DNA of 64,000 nt from positions 1 to 64,000 of the forward strand of contig DASCOS010000025.1 in the NCBI GenBank assembly GCA_036012125.1. Reading direction: 5' to 3'. Both the position numbers and the translations under genes were made by a program. Of the stretch, positions 25,618-36,221 are shown one piece after another. This stretch comes from Vicinamibacterales bacterium (GTDB taxonomy: Bacteria; Acidobacteriota; Vicinamibacteria; Vicinamibacterales; UBA823). The notes under the pieces were generated by a model. That model was given only the letters and a program-made list of their open reading frames with translations. It did not search any database and was not told the DNA's origin. Position 1 is the first letter of the stretch, and the number at the start of each line of letters is the position of its first letter.

Positions 25618-26553
25618 TTACAGTGAAATCTGACTAAACAGCTCCCTAGCTTGCCGACAATCAACCTCAATCTGGGAACGAAGTGCTTCAACTCCATCGA
25701 ATTCCATCTCGTCCCTCAACCTTCGAACGAAGGACAGACGCAGCGACACATCGTAAAGATCACGTGTCAGATCAAAGATGTGTGTCTCAAGCACCCTTTT
25801 CCCTTTACCGAACGTCGGTCGGAACCCCACGTTAGTCACACCGGGATATACAATCCCATCAAGCGTAACCAGCGTCGCGTAAACCCCATCGAGAGGTAAG
25901 AGCTCATTATCGGAACGCATGTTGGCGGTTGGCACACCTATTTCTCGACCCCGTCCCTCGCCGCGCACAACAGCTCCATCAACGGCATAGTGGTGGCCAA
26001 GAAGGGCACCCGCCTCATCCACGCTTCCCTCTGAAACCAGTCGGCGGACCCTGGTACTGCTAACAACAAAATCCTTGTAACGAACTGGTTCAATCTTCTC
26101 AGCCCTGAAGCCATGTCGTGCGCCGAATTCACGAAGGAGTGAAAAGTTTCCAGCCCGCTCATGACCGAACAGAAAATTCGCACCAACCCACACCTCGCTC
26201 ACCTTAAGCCATTCAACCAGAGCGGTAATAACAAAACGCTCAGGTTCCCATTGAGACATCTCTTCCGTGAACCGCAAAACCGCGATCCCGCCGATGCCGG
26301 CGGCGGTCAACGCCTCATACTTTTGAGTCACAGTCATCAGGAGTTCCGGCGCCTTGTCGGGACGAATGACGCGAGGCGGATGCGGATCAAATGTCAGTGC
26401 AATTGGCAACACACCCCGCTCGTAAGCACGACTGCGTACGCGGTCGATGATTGCGACGTGACCTCGGTGGAGCCCGTCAAAGTTGCCCAGTGCCAGCACA
26501 GGTCGCTGCCACATCGAGGGACAGTCGTTATCAGGAAAATAAATAATATTCAC
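25618..26553 (-). CDS. ribF: Bifunctional riboflavin kinase/FAD synthetase
   Basis: 311 residues. The N-terminal FMN adenylyltransferase domain shows ALGNFDGLHRGH (nucleotidyl-transferase HxGH-type motif) and VGANFLFGHERAGN. The C-terminal riboflavin kinase domain shows GREIGVPTANM and YPGVTNVGFRPTF. It makes FMN and FAD, needed by several flavoproteins in this window (HpaB-type hydroxylase, ETF, ETF-QO). It starts at GTG 26553. Confidence 0.95.
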   Translation of the reverse strand: MNIIYFPDNDCPSMWQRPVLALGNFDGLHRGHVAIIDRVRSRAYERGVLPIALTFDPHPPRVIRPDKAPELLMTVTQKYEALTAAGIGGIAVLRFTEEMSQWEPERFVITALVEWLKVSEVWVGANFLFGHERAGNFSLLREFGARHGFRAEKIEPVRYKDFVVSSTRVRRLVSEGSVDEAGALLGHHYAVDGAVVRGEGRGREIGVPTANMRSDNELLPLDGVYATLVTLDGIVYPGVTNVGFRPTFGKGKRVLETHIFDLTRDLYDVSLRLSFVRRLRDEMEFDGVEALRSQIEVDCRQARELFSQISL

Positions 26554-26609
26554 TGTGGCGAAAGGTTATAGACACGAAGTCAGAAAGCACCGATGCTACC
26601 CACAAGGAC

Positions 26610-27380
26610 TCAATCTGGTAAATCCAAACTCAATCCATCATACGCCAGCTCTATTTGTCCCGGCAGGTTCATACAAGTAGCTTCGTGAGGCAGGTCATGG
26701 GACATGTGCGTGAAATAGGCGCGCGATGGTCTGACCTGGGTTACCACCGCGATTGCTTCATCGACTGAGAAATGGGTTGGATGTGGCCGCAACCGGAGCG
26801 CATCAATGACCAGTACGTCCAGTCCTTCAAGAAGCGCCCACGAGGTATCGGGAATCGCATTACAGTCAGTCAGATATGCGAAGGAGCCAACACGGAAACC
26901 CAAGATCGGTCGTTTTCCATGTAACAGAGGCACGGGCACGAACGTCGCGCGACCAAGGCAAAACGGACCACCAATAGTAAACAATTTGAGTTGAGGCAGG
27001 CCACCACCCAGCTGCTCAGATGGGTCGAAAACGTAGGCGAACATTCGTCTGACATCGGACAACGTGCGGGAATCACCGTAGCATGGAATAGGCTTACCCT
27101 GTAAATAGTTGTAGCGACGCACCTCATCAAGGCCGAGCACATGATCGGCGTGACTGTGTGTGAAAAGAACTGCGTCGACCCGACTTATACCAAAGCGAAG
27201 CGCCTGCGCCCGTAGGTCTGTTGCGGCATCGATAAGAACCGCAACACCGTCGACTAATTCGATGTAGATAGACGGACGCCAGCGCTGGTCACGCGGATCG
27301 TTGGACCGGCACGTGGCACAGTCACAACCGATCGCTGGAACACCAGATGACGTGCCCGTACCGAGAAAAGTTATACGCAC
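26610..27380 (-). CDS. MBL-fold metal-dependent hydrolase (PhnP-like)
   Basis: 256 residues. The metal-binding signature THSHADHVLGLD is intact and other ligands follow (PLLHGK, YLTDCNAIPD). The N-terminal GTGTSSGVPAIGCDCATC is typical of PhnP-type and tRNase Z-like proteins, with Cys residues that may bind a structural zinc. The likely reaction is phosphodiester hydrolysis, but no phosphonate genes are nearby, so the substrate is unknown. Starts at GTG 27380. Confidence 0.88.
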   Translation of the reverse strand: MRITFLGTGTSSGVPAIGCDCATCRSNDPRDQRWRPSIYIELVDGVAVLIDAATDLRAQALRFGISRVDAVLFTHSHADHVLGLDEVRRYNYLQGKPIPCYGDSRTLSDVRRMFAYVFDPSEQLGGGLPQLKLFTIGGPFCLGRATFVPVPLLHGKRPILGFRVGSFAYLTDCNAIPDTSWALLEGLDVLVIDALRLRPHPTHFSVDEAIAVVTQVRPSRAYFTHMSHDLPHEATCMNLPGQIELAYDGLSLDLPD

Positions 27381-27401
27381 GGTAGGTTTCCGTTGAAGAT
27401 T

Positions 27402-27692
27402 TCAGGTGACTGAGGTCGAACCAGAAGCGGAATTTTTCTTGACCTCTAACAGCCTTGTTCGCAACACCTGGACGGTCCTAGTAAGCAATTGCATCTCTCG
27501 GTCATCAAGATTACCCTGGGTCTTCTCCTCCAGAAGTGCGAGTAACTCGATCATTTGGACCGCCGCAGCCGGATTCGGCGGCACCTTAGCACCGGTCGCA
27601 CGATCAGACAGGTCCCCTAGGTGCACCAAGGCCGAGGCAGCAAGTGACTGCACTAGCATGTCAAACGAAACCTCGGCGAGGTCTACCTGCAT
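27402..27692 (-). CDS. DUF1844 domain-containing protein
   Basis: 96 residues from ATG 27692 (frame open to 27737). The family pattern is clear: SFDMLVQSLAASALVHLGDL, then PNPAAAVQMIELLALLEEKT and a C-terminal helix. DUF1844 proteins are short, all-helical and of unknown function, common in Acidobacteriota and Deltaproteobacteria. CGAGGGG lies just before the ATG. It is divergent from mazG with a shared spacer of about 54 bases. Confidence 0.85.
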   Translation of the reverse strand: MQVDLAEVSFDMLVQSLAASALVHLGDLSDRATGAKVPPNPAAAVQMIELLALLEEKTQGNLDDREMQLLTRTVQVLRTRLLEVKKNSASGSTSVT

Positions 27693-27746
27693 CCCCTCGA
27701 TGCTAGCATAGACTACCCCCTCTAAACAGTGGGCCAAGAGGTGTAC

Positions 27747-28592
27747 ATGACTGATTCTAAACGACCAATCACATCAGCAACCGGTCAAACGACCGGCCAG
27801 CGGTTCGAACAACTTATCGGCATCACTACCAAGCTCCGATCACGTGAGGGCTGTCCGTGGGACCGCGAGCAGACGCTAAAGTCACTCAGGTCCTTCCTTC
27901 TTGAAGAAACTTATGAGGTGCTTGAGGCCCTTGACCGAGGGGACCTCGCTGAGCTCGAGGATGAACTTGGAGACCTTTTCTTTCAAGTGGTATTTCTCTG
28001 TCAGATCGCAGCGGAATCCAGAGCCTTCACTATTGATAACGCAATCGAGAAAATTATCAAGAAGCTCGTGCGTCGCCATCCCCATGTGTTCGGTCCCGAC
28101 AACGGCACAACGGCCAAAACCACACTCTCCACATCAAGTGAGGTCCGTGGACAGTGGGAAGAACTGAAGGCTCAAGAACGGGCCAAGAAAGAGTCTCGAA
28201 GAGGTTTACTGGATGGTGTACCCACAAAGCTTCCGTCGCTCCTACGCGCCTTTGAGATCGGATCGCGTGTTGCCGCAGTTGGATTCGACTGGAAGACAGA
28301 TGCTGATGTCGTTGACAAGATTGAGGAAGAAATTTCTGAACTTAGACAGGCCATCAACGTAGATTCATCTGAACAGCGAGAGGAGGAAATGGGCGACCTC
28401 CTCTTCTCCATTGCCAACCTATCTCGGAAGCTCGGAGTCGAACCGGAAGCTGCACTTCGCTGCGCCAATAGAAAGTTCTGCAGTCGATTTGGCAAATTGG
28501 AAGAAAGGTTTCGTGTAGAAGGTCGGCACCTGCAAGAAACTACACTCGAACAGATGGAGGCTGCGTGGCAGGCAGTGAAAAATGAAACCTAG
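27747..28592 (+). CDS. mazG: Nucleoside triphosphate pyrophosphohydrolase
   Basis: 281 residues. Two MazG domains are present. The first has CPWDREQTLKSLRSFLLEET and LEDELGDLFFQVVF; the second has EEISELRQAI and EEEMGDLLFSIANL, with the metal-binding EExxE and ExxD pairs. It hydrolyses (d)NTPs to NMP plus pyrophosphate as house-cleaning. AGAGGT a few bases before ATG 27747 supports this start over a GTG at 27729. Confidence 0.94.
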   Translation: MTDSKRPITSATGQTTGQRFEQLIGITTKLRSREGCPWDREQTLKSLRSFLLEETYEVLEALDRGDLAELEDELGDLFFQVVFLCQIAAESRAFTIDNAIEKIIKKLVRRHPHVFGPDNGTTAKTTLSTSSEVRGQWEELKAQERAKKESRRGLLDGVPTKLPSLLRAFEIGSRVAAVGFDWKTDADVVDKIEEEISELRQAINVDSSEQREEEMGDLLFSIANLSRKLGVEPEAALRCANRKFCSRFGKLEERFRVEGRHLQETTLEQMEAAWQAVKNET

Positions 28593-28631
28593 GCTTAATA
28601 ACACATCCCTTTTGAAGTATCAGGACTACAA

Positions 28632-29498
28632 CTAGAACGGAAGGTCCTCTGGCTGGTCACGTGGTCCACCCAACGGCCAGACCGTAAAAGCAGGCACACC
28701 TGAACTTAGGCCAAAACCTTTGATTAGTTCTCGTCCACCACCATCTGTAAGCCATCTAACAAAGGACCGTGTGTCGGCCCGTGAGGCTTCGTTGGGATTC
28801 ATTGTGCTGCTGATTACAGAATATGTATTCAAGAGGTTAGTGCCACCTTGAAAGACGGGCCGCAAACACAGGATCTGATTCATAGCCATGAAAGTCGCTG
28901 CGTCAGTTAAGGTGTAGGCTTCCAACTCGCTTGCCAAACGAAGAGTTCGAGACATCCCCTGACCGGACACGACAGTTTGTTGAGGAAAGAGCGTTACTCC
29001 GGCCAATGTGAAGAGCTGCCGTTCACGAGTATGCGTGCCAGACTCATCGCCACGCGAGACGAAACTAGCACGGTGTTCGACGATGCGCTGGACCGCTACT
29101 TCTACTAGTGGAGAGGACAGTACATCTGCTGGATCGTCTGGGGGTCCGACCAATAAAAAGTCATTATACATAAGCTTCTTGTACGACCATTCAGGGTGTG
29201 CCTTGATATATCTGGCCTCCATCTCGGGTGCGTGGCTAATCACAACATCCACTTGCCCACGCTCCAACATCTGAAGGGCGGCACCACTACCAACAAGGTG
29301 AGAACGCAGCCTGGCACCAGACAACTGCTCATAAGCCGGTTGCAGCACCTCAAACAGACCACTGTTTCCAAAACTCGTACTTAGGCCGAGGATAACGGTT
29401 GGAGCTTGCACCTGTTGCGAGCAAGAGCCATTAACAAGTACCAGTCCACACAAGAACAAGGGAACCGCCTGTTTTGCTAGATTCGCGAGTGCTAACAT
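28632..29498 (-). CDS. Tungstate-type ABC transporter substrate-binding lipoprotein (TupA-like)
   Basis: 288 residues. A signal peptide ends in NGSC, a plausible lipobox. The mature protein has the TupA signatures: LSTSFGNSGLFEVLQPAYE, LERGQVDVVISHAPEMEAR, MYNDFLLVGPPDDPAD and FVSRGDESGTHTRE. These proteins bind tungstate or molybdate for an ABC importer. No permease or ATPase gene is adjacent, so partners must be elsewhere. The xdhC gene at 37.9 kb also points to a molybdoenzyme in the genome. Confidence 0.85.
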   Translation of the reverse strand: MLALANLAKQAVPLFLCGLVLVNGSCSQQVQAPTVILGLSTSFGNSGLFEVLQPAYEQLSGARLRSHLVGSGAALQMLERGQVDVVISHAPEMEARYIKAHPEWSYKKLMYNDFLLVGPPDDPADVLSSPLVEVAVQRIVEHRASFVSRGDESGTHTRERQLFTLAGVTLFPQQTVVSGQGMSRTLRLASELEAYTLTDAATFMAMNQILCLRPVFQGGTNLLNTYSVISSTMNPNEASRADTRSFVRWLTDGGGRELIKGFGLSSGVPAFTVWPLGGPRDQPEDLPF

Positions 29499-29535
29499 GA
29501 GGCGTTGTTTCTTTGAAACCAGCCCTTCGATTCAA

Positions 29536-32500
29536 CTATGCCCGGTCGGTGAGGGCTTCCTCGTGATAGTCCTGGAGAGGTCGCACCTTGATAGTTTCAG
29601 ACCGGAGCGCGCGGATTGCACTCACAGCAGCCACTGCGCCCGTCAGGGTAGTAATACACGGCACAGAGTGCAACATCGCAACTCGCCTGACAGCCAAGTC
29701 GTCGAAAAATGACTCCCGACCGAGTGGAGTGTTAATGATCAGGTCAATTTGTCCATTAAGTACTTGGTCGGCTATGTGTGGACGCCCTTCATTCACCTTA
29801 AATACCACCTCCACGTCGAGACCGTGTGCGCGCAGATAGGCAGCGGTCCCACGCGACGCGACAATTGAAAAACCGAGAGCAGTCAAATCCTTAGCAACCT
29901 GACCAACACTAGCCTTATCGTGGTCGTTCACGCTGATAAACGCCGTCCCTTTGTCGGGAAGGCGGTTACCAGCAGCCAACTGGGCTTTCGCGAACGCAGC
30001 ACCAAACGTTTCTGCAGCGCCCATGACCTCACCGGTTGACTTCATCTCTGGCCCTAGCAAGGTGTCAACACCAGGAAACCTCACAAAGGGAAACACAGGC
30101 GTCTTAACGAACACGCCAGACACTTTTAGATCGTCTACTAGCTCGAGGTCAGCAAGGCTCGTCCCCGCCATGACCCTAGCCGCCACTTTCGCGAGAGGTA
30201 CACCAGTGGCCTTCGATAAATACGGTACCGTACGGGACGCACGAGGATTCACCTCAAGCACGTACACCGTGTCATCCTTAATGGCAAATTGTATATTCAT
30301 CAAACCAACAACATTTAGCGCTCGCGCGATTCGATGGGTGTAATCACGAATTACTGCAAGTTGTCGCTCGGGAACAAGATAAGGCGGCACTACGCAAGAG
30401 CTATCACCTGAATGAATGCCGGCCTCTTCGATGTGCTCCATGATGCCGCCAATTACCACCGCACCCTCCGCATCGGCTACCGCATCAACATCGAGTTCAA
30501 AGGCATCTTCCAAAAACTTATCGATTAGGACTGGCCTCTCAGGCGACGCATCAACTGCATCCGTAACGTACCGATCCAGCGCCGACAGATCATAGACAAT
30601 AGCCATTGCCCGCCCACCAAGTACGTAGGACGGTCGGACAACGATCGGGAATCCGATGGACGATGCGACGGCACGTGCTTCCTCACGCGACGTGGCGATT
30701 CCGCTGGGGGCCTGGGAAATACCAAGGTCCCAGAGGAGCCGCGAAAAACGATCGCGGTCTTCCGCAAGGTCAATTGAATCCGGTGACGTGCCCAAGATCT
30801 TTACGCCTGCAGCTTGCAGCGGTAACGCGAGTTTGAGTGGCGTCTGTCCTCCAAACTGCACCAGGCATGACACATCACCGCCACCTGACTGCTCACGATC
30901 GATAATTGCAACAACATCCTCGAAGGTAAGTGGCTCAAAATAGAGTCGATCCACCGAATCGTAATCAGTGGACACGGTCTCCGGATTACAGTTGATCATA
31001 ATGGTCTCAAAGCCCTGTTCCTGGAGAGCAAACGCAGCGTGACAACAGCAGTAGTCGAACTCGAGGCCCTGCCCAATCCGGTTCGGCCCACTACCCAAAA
31101 TTACGATCTTCGGCCGATCGGTTGGATTTGCCTCACATTCTTCCTCGTAAGTACCGTATTGGTAAGGAGTGAATGACTCGAATTCTGCCGCACAGGTATC
31201 AATTCGCTTATACACCGGCCGCAGACCGGCGTCCTTTCGTCGGTCGAAGACTGACGCCGTATCGGCTCCGGTAATTACCGCGATATCGGCATCACTAAAA
31301 CCAGAACGTTTCAGTGTAGTTAATAGCTCCACGGACATTTCCCGCAAGCCCACAAGTCCAGCCGCTTGTTCGAGCTGAATCATTTCCAAGAATTGGGACA
31401 AAAACCAACGGTCAATCTTGGTAATGTCATGTACCTGCTCAACTGTCCAACCACGCTGCAAAGCACGAAAAGTGGCAAATAGCCTTCTGTCAGTGGGTAC
31501 GGCGAGTTGCCTTTGAAGCGTCGCATCGTCCTCCGACTCGCCTTCCGACTGGGCAAATAACTGTCCTGAACGCCCCAATTCGAGCGAGCGGAATCCTTTG
31601 AGAAAAGCCTCCTTAAAAGTTCGCCCAATGGCCATGACCTCGCCAACTGATTTCATCTGCGTTGTAAGTGTCGGATTGGCCCGTGGAAATTTTTCAAAGG
31701 CCCAGCGGGGAATCTTGACAACTACATAGTCGATAGTTGGCTCGAACGATGCCGGTGTTAAACGAGTTATATCGTTGGGGATTTCATCAAGACGATAACC
31801 GAGCGCCAGCTTTGCAGCGATTTTCGCGATTGGAAACCCGGTGGCTTTCGACGCAAGCGCCGAGGAACGGGAAACGCGCGGGTTCATTTCAATAGCTACG
31901 ACGCGACCATTCTCAGGATGAATGGCAAACTGAATATTTGAACCGCCGGTCTCGACACCCACTCGCCGAATAATCCGCTTAGCTGCATCACGGAGTCGCT
32001 GATACTCCTTATCGGTCAACGTCAGTGCTGGGGCAACCGTAACGCTATCGCCGGTGTGCACGCCCATCGGATCGATATTTTCGATTGAACAGATCACAAC
32101 AAAATTGTCCGCTACGTCACGCATGACTTCGAGTTCGAACTCTTTCCACCCAAGCACTGACTCTTCAAGCAAAATTTCACTGACAGGACTAAAACCCAGA
32201 CCCCTTTCGACCATCTCGCGAAACTCAGCCAAGTTGTAAGCGATGCCACCACCAACACCGCCAAGTGTGAATGAAGGCCTGATAATTACCGGAAATCCGA
32301 GTTTCTCGACCGCGGCCATCGCCTCGTCCGAAGACTTAACATAAACACTGTCTGGAACAGCAACGCCGATTGAGTGCATCGCTTCACGAAATTGGAGTCG
32401 ATCTTCAGCCACCTTAATCGCTTCAATTGACGCACCGATTAACTCAACTCCATGCGCATTCAGAATACCCTTTTCGCCTAGGGCTACAGCAAGGTTAAGT

Positions 32501-32784
32501 GCTGTCTGCCCACCTACAGTTGGCAAAAGAGCGTCTGGACTTTCGCACTCGATGATCTGCGTAACTATTTCTGGCGTTAGAGGCTCTACATAAGTCCGAT
32601 CAGCGACTTCAGGATCAGTCATGATCGTCGCGGGGTTACTGTTAACGAGGACAACCTCAAGTCCCTCTGCGCGCAGTGCTTTACATGCTTGTGTACCGGA
32701 ATAATCAAATTCGCAAGCCTGCCCAATGACAATCGGGCCAGAGCCGATCACAAGTATACGTTTTAGGTCAGCACGCTTTGGCAT
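29536..32784 (-). CDS. carB: Carbamoyl-phosphate synthase large subunit
   Basis: 1082 residues, the standard length. Two homologous ATP-grasp halves are visible, each opening with a GSGP-x-x-I/R-GQ-x-x-EFDY motif ([20 protein letters not shown] and [20 protein letters not shown]). The first half makes carboxyphosphate and the second phosphorylates carbamate. The C-terminal MGS-like domain ([19 protein letters not shown]) is the allosteric part. It is downstream of carA on the same strand; arginine and pyrimidine pathways use the product. Confidence 0.97.
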   Translation of the reverse strand: MPKRADLKRILVIGSGPIVIGQACEFDYSGTQACKALRAEGLEVVLVNSNPATIMTDPEVADRTYVEPLTPEIVTQIIECESPDALLPTVGGQTALNLAVALGEKGILNAHGVELIGASIEAIKVAEDRLQFREAMHSIGVAVPDSVYVKSSDEAMAAVEKLGFPVIIRPSFTLGGVGGGIAYNLAEFREMVERGLGFSPVSEILLEESVLGWKEFELEVMRDVADNFVVICSIENIDPMGVHTGDSVTVAPALTLTDKEYQRLRDAAKRIIRRVGVETGGSNIQFAIHPENGRVVAIEMNPRVSRSSALASKATGFPIAKIAAKLALGYRLDEIPNDITRLTPASFEPTIDYVVVKIPRWAFEKFPRANPTLTTQMKSVGEVMAIGRTFKEAFLKGFRSLELGRSGQLFAQSEGESEDDATLQRQLAVPTDRRLFATFRALQRGWTVEQVHDITKIDRWFLSQFLEMIQLEQAAGLVGLREMSVELLTTLKRSGFSDADIAVITGADTASVFDRRKDAGLRPVYKRIDTCAAEFESFTPYQYGTYEEECEANPTDRPKIVILGSGPNRIGQGLEFDYCCCHAAFALQEQGFETIMINCNPETVSTDYDSVDRLYFEPLTFEDVVAIIDREQSGGGDVSCLVQFGGQTPLKLALPLQAAGVKILGTSPDSIDLAEDRDRFSRLLWDLGISQAPSGIATSREEARAVASSIGFPIVVRPSYVLGGRAMAIVYDLSALDRYVTDAVDASPERPVLIDKFLEDAFELDVDAVADAEGAVVIGGIMEHIEEAGIHSGDSSCVVPPYLVPERQLAVIRDYTHRIARALNVVGLMNIQFAIKDDTVYVLEVNPRASRTVPYLSKATGVPLAKVAARVMAGTSLADLELVDDLKVSGVFVKTPVFPFVRFPGVDTLLGPEMKSTGEVMGAAETFGAAFAKAQLAAGNRLPDKGTAFISVNDHDKASVGQVAKDLTALGFSIVASRGTAAYLRAHGLDVEVVFKVNEGRPHIADQVLNGQIDLIINTPLGRESFFDDLAVRRVAMLHSVPCITTLTGAVAAVSAIRALRSETIKVRPLQDYHEEALTDRA

Positions 32785-32863
32785 TGCAAAACTACGTCAT
32801 TAAATCGGACGGAGCGCCGATGTCACCCAAGCATAGTCACACCTGGTTATGAATTCTCCGTCA

Positions 32864-34009
32864 TTAATGTCGTTCGTCAATTACATCCAAAAACAGACCG
32901 AACAGATAGTCAGCATCGTGAGGACCGGGCGAAGCCTCTGGATGATATTGCACGGCGAATGCAGGTCGCGACTTGTGACGTAATCCCTCAACCGTACCAT
33001 CGTATAAATTGAGGTGTGTCACCATCACATCACTCGGTAGCGAGTCAGGATCAACGGCAAAGCCGTGATTCTGTGATGTGATCTCGATCTTATCCGTTGC
33101 TAAGTGCTTAACCGGATGGTTGGCTCCCCGGTGGCCGAATTTTAACTTATAGGTTTTGCCACCAAGCGCAAGACCCAGCACTTGATGACCAAGGCAGATA
33201 CCAAAAGTCGGCACCTCAGCTGCGACCAGTGCTTGTACGTTCTTGATAGCGTAATCAAGCGGCGCGGGATCGCCGGGACCGTTGCTAAGAAATACGCCAT
33301 CAGGATCAATTGCCAATAGCTCACTCGCTGGGGAACTGGCAGGAAACACACGGATGTCACAACCGTATGCGCTAAGTCGGCGTAGTATGTTCCATTTGAT
33401 GCCGAAGTCGTAGGCCGCGATGCGTAACGGACGATCAGCGCGGCGCTCCGGCGGCAGGCTAAACTCCTCGGGAAACGAGGAGCCCGGCCCAGACGAGTCA
33501 GGCGCCCAATCGAACGGTGCTTGACAAGTCACACGTGTTACCAGGTCCGCGCCTTCCATCGGCAGAACCTTCCGTGCCCGATCGATCGCCTCTTCGGGTT
33601 CCACGTTGCCCGTGGAAATAACACCCCGCATCACGCCACTCGATCGCAGGGTGCGCGTGACTGCACGCGTGTCAATATCCGCAATTGCGACGATGTCATG
33701 ACTCGACAAATAGTCACTCAACGTACCCGAAGCACGCCAGTTGCTAGCAATGGCTGAAGCCTGTCTGACGATAAAACCAGCGACTTGAGGTCCACGCGAC
33801 TCGATGTCTTCTTCTGACACACCGTAGTTCCCGATCTCTGGACAGGTCATCATCACTAGCTGTCCCGCATACGACGGGTCTGTCAGCACCTCTTGGTAAC
33901 CGGTCATACTCGTGTTGAAAACCACTTCCCCACCGGAGTCTCCCTTTGCACCAACCGAGACTCCTGCAAACCATGAACCGTCCTCAAGCGCAAGAATCGC
34001 CTTCGTCAT
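32864..34009 (-). CDS. carA: Carbamoyl-phosphate synthase small subunit
   Basis: 381 residues. The N-terminal small-subunit domain begins ALLALEDG-like ([20 protein letters not shown]). The C-terminal class I glutamine amidotransferase domain has the nucleophile in [17 protein letters not shown], and His/Glu in [16 protein letters not shown]. It supplies ammonia from glutamine to CarB. Its ATG overlaps the stop of the upstream pseudokinase gene by four bases (ATGA), which suggests translational coupling. Confidence 0.97.
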   Translation of the reverse strand: MTKAILALEDGSWFAGVSVGAKGDSGGEVVFNTSMTGYQEVLTDPSYAGQLVMMTCPEIGNYGVSEEDIESRGPQVAGFIVRQASAIASNWRASGTLSDYLSSHDIVAIADIDTRAVTRTLRSSGVMRGVISTGNVEPEEAIDRARKVLPMEGADLVTRVTCQAPFDWAPDSSGPGSSFPEEFSLPPERRADRPLRIAAYDFGIKWNILRRLSAYGCDIRVFPASSPASELLAIDPDGVFLSNGPGDPAPLDYAIKNVQALVAAEVPTFGICLGHQVLGLALGGKTYKLKFGHRGANHPVKHLATDKIEITSQNHGFAVDPDSLPSDVMVTHLNLYDGTVEGLRHKSRPAFAVQYHPEASPGPHDADYLFGLFLDVIDERH

Positions 34010-35985
34010 CGCACACCCTCAAGCGAAGCAGCTACTCGGATCGACTGCCCGCCCACCACCTCAACGATGGTCGTCCATTCACGATACCCCTCAATTATGA
34101 ATCGGATCGTGTGGCTCCCCGGCGAAATATCAGGCGCCAACATGGGCGTCGCACCAAGACTTCGACCATCGACATATACTTCAGCACCAGGCGGGCGCGT
34201 TTCAAATTCAATTGTGCTGGACTCCAAGGACACAAAGCTTTGGTCAGTCGACGCAGACTCCGGTAAGGTCTCTACCGGAGAAGGAAGCCCCTCTTCCGAT
34301 AAGATGGACGGAGCTACCTCGCTACGAGGAATCGGCGAGGCGGCGACCTCGGCGTTGGTTTCCAGAGTCTCCATTGATGCGTCTGGCTTTTCTGCGTTCA
34401 GTAGGGCGCCACTCTCTGCTGCTGCCGGTGCTTCAACCGTAGTAGTAATAGGTGAAGGCTCTTCCGTTACCATCGCCCCTGGCAGAGCGCCTGTCTCAGA
34501 GACAGGTCTAGCCAAATCCGGTGAACGCAGTGCATAACCAGCTAGAAACGAAACAATTAACCCCACAATGAACGTTGGGGCAACCGGCAACCCCAACAAT
34601 CGCCTATTGGCTTCACTTTCAGAAGAAGCCTCCTCGAGTTGAGATGGTGAGTCCTCTGTCGATTCCGAATCAATCTGGGCGTGTTGGTTACCGTGGACTT
34701 GGGCAGTATCGAAAAGTGAACGGTTTCGCGCATATGAAACGGGAACTGCTGGCTCAGAGGACTGGCTCGGAGCAGGTTCTACAATAGGCGACTCGTTTTG
34801 AGCCGCATTCGCCTCAGGAGTACTAAGGATACTTTCGACTTCAGCCGGAGTAGGAGATTTACGCCCCTGATTACTCAATTTATTCTTAGCCTCAGCCCTC
34901 ACTATATTGTCTGATGGCTTCGAGTCCTCCGATACGTCCAGCATTTCGACCAGCGTAACAGGTTCAGGTTCAGGTTCATTCGTCGAAGGCTCGCTTCTTG
35001 AGTTTCCACGAGACTTTTCGTCTAACATCGGCAGGTCTGACACAACTTCATCTTCCTCAGAACCTACCCACTCGGCGGGCTCCTGTGAATTGCTATTCCA
35101 AGCTTCACCAACAGCCCCGCCCTCCTCGAAGTCGGCAGTCGACTCGACAACCAGTTCGCTGACCGGTTCGGTCGCTCCTCCATTGACCTCAGAATCAGCC
35201 GCCGAGGTCGCACTCGTTGCCTCGGTCTTACCAACGGTACTAGTAGTGGAGGTAATACCCTCAAATGCACTCGCAAATTCGTGTGCAGTGCGCGGACGTT
35301 CATCGGGGTTGTCGGACATCGCGGCCAAGAAGAGCCTCTTGAGTGCAGCGGCGTTCTTCGCTGACCCGCTATTACGTATTTTCGCGATCGCTTCACGTCC
35401 CGTTCCCACAGGACGTATTCCTGTTAGCAATTCGTATGCGATCACCGCAAGCGAGAAAATATCGGCGGTCGGACCCCAGTCACCACCTTTCACTCGTTCC
35501 GGTGCAGAGTAGGGGCGCCTAACGGGTCCCCGTAACCCAATTTCTTCCAAGCCTGGTACGACACCGAACCCACTAACCTTTACTGAATCCCTGGCTACGA
35601 ACACGTCGCGCGGGTGCAGCGCGCCATGGAGCGCACCAACTGTGCGTGCACAATCGATTGCACCGGCCAGTTGAGCGATTAGCTTATTTGATCTGTCTAT
35701 TGCATCTGGCGCATAGTCCCGCATCACGACATCTAGTGATTCCATCGCCACGTGCTCCAGAACTAGGTAGGCGACGGTATCCTCGACTCCAGCGCTGAGG
35801 GGCGTAACTACTCCAGGCTCGGACAGACCGATCTGAGCGATCCGATTAAAATGCTCAGCCAGCGTATGAGCCTGCTCCGGCGTGATATCAAGCTGGAATG
35901 CCTTTATAGCAACAGGCAGCTCATTTTCTGGTTCATAAGCTCGAAAAACGGGACCAGAAAAGCCCATTCCGATTTGGTGCTCCAC
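34006..35985 (-). CDS. PEGA-domain pseudokinase
   Basis: 659 residues from GTG 35985. The kinase-like N-terminus has a glycine loop (QIGMGFSG), the ATP-binding Lys28 (VAIK) and an APE motif. However, HRD is replaced by HGA (120-122) and DFG by GFG (139-141), so the catalytic Asp residues are missing. A long acidic, Ser/Pro-rich linker, a transmembrane segment (467-487) and a C-terminal PEGA domain ([20 protein letters not shown]) follow. The fold's first strand continues upstream of GTG (FGPFLVEHQ). The frame runs to a TGA with no ATG, GTG or TTG, but a CTG at 36042 has GGAGGGG eight bases upstream and may be the true start (678 residues). Overlaps carA by four bases. Confidence 0.85.
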   Translation of the reverse strand: MEHQIGMGFSGPVFRAYEPENELPVAIKAFQLDITPEQAHTLAEHFNRIAQIGLSEPGVVTPLSAGVEDTVAYLVLEHVAMESLDVVMRDYAPDAIDRSNKLIAQLAGAIDCARTVGALHGALHPRDVFVARDSVKVSGFGVVPGLEEIGLRGPVRRPYSAPERVKGGDWGPTADIFSLAVIAYELLTGIRPVGTGREAIAKIRNSGSAKNAAALKRLFLAAMSDNPDERPRTAHEFASAFEGITSTTSTVGKTEATSATSAADSEVNGGATEPVSELVVESTADFEEGGAVGEAWNSNSQEPAEWVGSEEDEVVSDLPMLDEKSRGNSRSEPSTNEPEPEPVTLVEMLDVSEDSKPSDNIVRAEAKNKLSNQGRKSPTPAEVESILSTPEANAAQNESPIVEPAPSQSSEPAVPVSYARNRSLFDTAQVHGNQHAQIDSESTEDSPSQLEEASSESEANRRLLGLPVAPTFIVGLIVSFLAGYALRSPDLARPVSETGALPGAMVTEEPSPITTTVEAPAAAESGALLNAEKPDASMETLETNAEVAASPIPRSEVAPSILSEEGLPSPVETLPESASTDQSFVSLESSTIEFETRPPGAEVYVDGRSLGATPMLAPDISPGSHTIRFIIEGYREWTTIVEVVGGQSIRVAASLEGVR

Positions 35986-36046
35986 AAGAAACGGGCCGAA
36001 CGCACTAGGCTTTGGGGATGAACTCGCTTCGTCTCGTGTCAGTGCA

Positions 36047-36067
36047 GATACCCCTCCGGAGGGTATC
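36047..36067. promoter_or_regulatory. Near-perfect palindrome covering the pseudokinase Shine-Dalgarno site
   Basis: Arms GATACCC and GGGTATC flank CTCCGGA, itself mostly self-complementary, so nearly the whole 21 bases pair with one bulge. On the minus strand it contains GGAGGGG, the best ribosome-binding site for the pseudokinase frame. It could be an operator between divergent bshC and the pseudokinase-carAB operon. Alternatively it could be an mRNA hairpin that hides the ribosome-binding site. Confidence 0.5.
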
Positions 36068-36221
36068 GGAATGCTAGCATGGAAGCTTCATCGCTTCAAC
36101 GCGTTCGGCTTGGGAAAAGCAAGACTGAGAGGCAAAGCTTGACACATCGCGCAAGCCTCTGAAACAGTAACGGCAAGGACGTAAAGCTCGCTGAATCGCT
36201 CTGATTCCCTCAGAAACTTTT

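Noticed and set aside
34907-35512. 201-codon plus-strand frame inside the pseudokinase gene
   Set aside because: Ser/Thr-rich mirror of the acidic linker on the other strand; no start signal or domain.
36139-36144. TTGACA as the -35 of bshC
   Set aside because: No acceptable -10 hexamer lies 16-18 bases downstream.
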